A stretch of DNA of 23,083 nt from JBCBTD01 sp039818825. GTDB lineage: Bacteria; Pseudomonadota; Alphaproteobacteria; Geminicoccales; Geminicoccaceae. The position numbers and the translations under genes were made by a program. The notes beneath the pieces were generated by a model, which had not been told where the DNA came from, ran no database searches, and saw only the letters and a program-made list of their open reading frames with translations. The stretch covers positions 1 to 23,083 of the forward strand of contig JBCBTD010000063.1 in the NCBI GenBank assembly GCA_039818825.1, read 5' to 3'. Below, piece by piece: positions 21,572-23,083 of this stretch. Within the stretch, counting starts at the first letter, position 1. Every line of letters starts with the position of its first letter.

Positions 21572-22374
21572 CACTGCAACCGCTGGCGGATGTGGCTGGA
21601 GCCGTACTCGGCGGCCATGACGATGAGGATGATGAGCAGGAGGATCGCGCCGGCGCTGTCGTACTCGTAGCGGTCGATCGCCGTGTTGAGCGTCGCGCCG
21701 ATGCCGCCGGCGCCGACGATGCCGATCACCGCGGACTCGCGGAAGTTGATGTCCAAGCGATAGAGGGAGAGGCCGATCAGTCGCGGCATGACCTGCGGTG
21801 TGACGGCGTAGTCGACCACCTGCCACCAGGAAGCGCCGGTCGCGCGGATCGCCTCGACCTGACGGCCGTCGATGTCCTCGATGTCCTCCGCCAGCAGCTT
21901 GGCGAGGAAGCCGATGGTGGCGAAGCTCAAGGTGAGGAAGCCGGCGAACGGGCCGAAGCCGAACATCGCGACGAAAAAGATGGCGATGATGACCTCCTGG
22001 AACGTGCGCGACAGCGTGATGATACCGCGGCACAGCAGATAGACGGGTAGGGGCGACAGGTTGCGGGCGGCGCCGATGCCGATCGGGATCGAGATCAGGC
22101 AGCCGACAGCGGTCGAGGTGACCGTCATCGTCAGGCTCTCGGCGATGCCCGGCCAGATGTCGCGCGCCCGGCTGGTGAAGTCGGGCGTGAGAAAACCCTC
22201 GACGAAGCGCCAGCCGCGCTCGAGGCCGGCCGCGATCCGCGCCGGGTTGATCTCGACACTGGCGAGAGCCAGCGCGAGGTAGACCAAGGCGCCGCCGTAG
22301 ACGAGCAGGCGGAGGCGGTCGTTCTTGATGAGCAACGGCGGCCGCCGCCAACGCCGGCCGGCCAGAGCACTCAC
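21571..22374 (-). CDS. phnE: Phosphonate-type ABC transporter permease PhnE (first copy)
   Basis: A 267-residue permease with the same plan as the next gene. It has a first span (LLVYGGALVYLALALASV), then SLTMTVTSTAVGCLISIPIGIGAARN, RGIITLSRTFQEVIIAIFFV, the EAA loop EAIRATGASWWQVVDYAVTP and DINFRESAVIGIVGAGGIG. These are hallmarks of PhnE permeases for phosphonate, phosphite or related anions. The start is GTG 22374, overlapping the phnC stop as GTGA, which indicates translational coupling in the order phnC, phnE1, phnE2. The binding protein phnD is not in the window and may lie beyond the right edge. Specificity within phosphonates and phosphite cannot be read from a permease. Confidence 0.92.
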   Translation of the reverse strand: MSALAGRRWRRPPLLIKNDRLRLLVYGGALVYLALALASVEINPARIAAGLERGWRFVEGFLTPDFTSRARDIWPGIAESLTMTVTSTAVGCLISIPIGIGAARNLSPLPVYLLCRGIITLSRTFQEVIIAIFFVAMFGFGPFAGFLTLSFATIGFLAKLLAEDIEDIDGRQVEAIRATGASWWQVVDYAVTPQVMPRLIGLSLYRLDINFRESAVIGIVGAGGIGATLNTAIDRYEYDSAGAILLLIILIVMAAEYGSSHIRQRLQ

Positions 22375-23083
22375 GACAGGCCCGCCATGCGCTCCTCTGC
22401 GCGCTCCGCGGCGTCGGCGGCATCCTCGGCGGCGCGGGCCTGCATCGCCGTCCAGTCCTCCTCACCGTAGATCGCCGTCAGCACGTTGTCATCGAGGCCC
22501 GCCGGCGGGCCGTCGAACACGACCTGGCCAGCGCGAAGGCCGATGATGCGGTCGACGAACATCTGCGCCAGCATCACGTCGTGGATGTTGATGATTGCCG
22601 GCAGGCCGCGCTCGCCGCACATGTCGCGGATCAGGCGCATGATCTGCCGCGAGGTCTTGGGGTCGAGTGACGCGGTCGGCTCGTCGACCAACAGCACGTC
22701 GGGGTCTTGCTGCAGCGCGCGGGCGATCCCGACCCGCTGCCGCTGGCCGCCGGAGAGCTCGTCGGCGCGCTTGTCGGCTTGGTCGCCGAGCCCGACGCGA
22801 TCGAGGAGCGCGAACGCCTGGTCGACGTCGGCCTGGGGGAAGCGCCGGGCCAAGCTGCGCCAGAATCCGACATAGCCGAGGCGGCCCGAGAGCACGTTCT
22901 CCATGACGGTGAGCCGCTCGACGAGCGCATATTCCTGGAAGATCATGCCGACGCGGCGACGGACCCGGCGGAGTTCGCGTCGGCCGAGGCGGGTGATGTC
23001 GACGTCGGCGAGGAGCACGCGGCCGGCCGTCGGCTCCACCAGGCGGTTGATGCAGCGGATCACCGTGGACTTGCCAGCCCCGG
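22371..23083 (-). CDS. phnC: Phosphonate-type ABC transporter ATP-binding protein PhnC, N-terminally truncated by the window
   Basis: About 237 residues of an ABC ATPase that runs off the right edge exactly inside the Walker A motif: GAGKST is encoded at 23081-23064, so only about 30-40 N-terminal residues are missing. The internal GTG at 23063 is part of Walker A and not a start. Visible motifs are the Q-loop MIFQEYALVERLTVMENVL, the ABC signature LSGGQRQRVGIARAL, Walker B VLLVDEPTASLD and the H-loop NIHDVMLAQMFVDRIIGL. The segment GRLGYVGFWRSLARRFP is characteristic of PhnC. The C-terminal tail is Ala/Glu-rich. It supplies energy for import through PhnE1/PhnE2, whose genes follow with overlapping stop and start codons. 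Confidence 0.95.
   Translation of the reverse strand, partial: GAGKSTVIRCINRLVEPTAGRVLLADVDITRLGRRELRRVRRRVGMIFQEYALVERLTVMENVLSGRLGYVGFWRSLARRFPQADVDQAFALLDRVGLGDQADKRADELSGGQRQRVGIARALQQDPDVLLVDEPTASLDPKTSRQIMRLIRDMCGERGLPAIINIHDVMLAQMFVDRIIGLRAGQVVFDGPPAGLDDNVLTAIYGEEDWTAMQARAAEDAADAAERAEERMAGLS

Noticed and set aside
21572..22465. Extension of the phnE2 frame to 569 codons, which would make a giant permease
   Set aside because: The part upstream of ATG 21571 overlaps phnE1 in a different frame and is Arg/His-rich; PhnE length and the TGATG junction fit the short form.

Overview
The window is about 23 kb of high-GC DNA with no rRNA, tRNA, insertion sequence or CRISPR array that I can see. 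It looks chromosomal and alphaproteobacterial, probably Rhodospirillales-like. The reasons are a TrcR/DUF1013 cell-cycle regulator (a family I know from Alphaproteobacteria), a class I PHA synthase, and the aminotransferase-hom-glpX order. Genes are densely packed, no gap exceeds 300 bases, and GTG/TTG starts are common. Both window edges cut through genes.

Layout, left to right. (1) 1-792 (+): the end of a pteridine-reductase-like SDR, then folB (folate/pterin pathway). (2) 952-3356 (+): an O-antigen-ligase-like membrane protein overlapping a GT4 glycosyltransferase, facing a convergent asnB-type amidotransferase (3341-5278, -); this is a small surface-glycan group. (3) 5406-5888 (+): ssb. 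(4) 5922-10194 (-): phaC, a flavin-dependent oxidoreductase and ghrA. (5) 10354-11094 (+): a lipoprotein with a degenerate OmpA-like C-terminus. (6) 11155-14715 (+): an alaC-like aminotransferase, hom (with ACT domain) and glpX, ending in an 11-bp hairpin. (7) 14811-18329 (-): a LivK-type solute-binding protein (SBP), a PstS-like lipoprotein SBP and a pentameric ligand-gated ion channel (pLGIC). A M20 amidohydrolase lies divergently at 18505-19683 (+). (8) 19749-20087 (+): a small hypothetical protein. (9) 20105-20668 (-): trcR. (10) 20756-23083 (-): phnE2, phnE1 and phnC of a phosphonate-type ABC importer, running off the right edge.

The most interesting part is region 7. A prokaryotic member of the nicotinic-receptor superfamily starts inside the end of a PstS-like SBP gene (8-nt overlap). 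A second SBP lies just upstream, and there is no ABC permease or ATPase next to either SBP. A testable reading is that the SBPs feed or modulate the channel instead of a transporter, with the M20 enzyme processing a related N-acyl compound. The channel gene also has a sharp AT-rich patch (about 38% GC) confined to its TM1-TM2 coding region.
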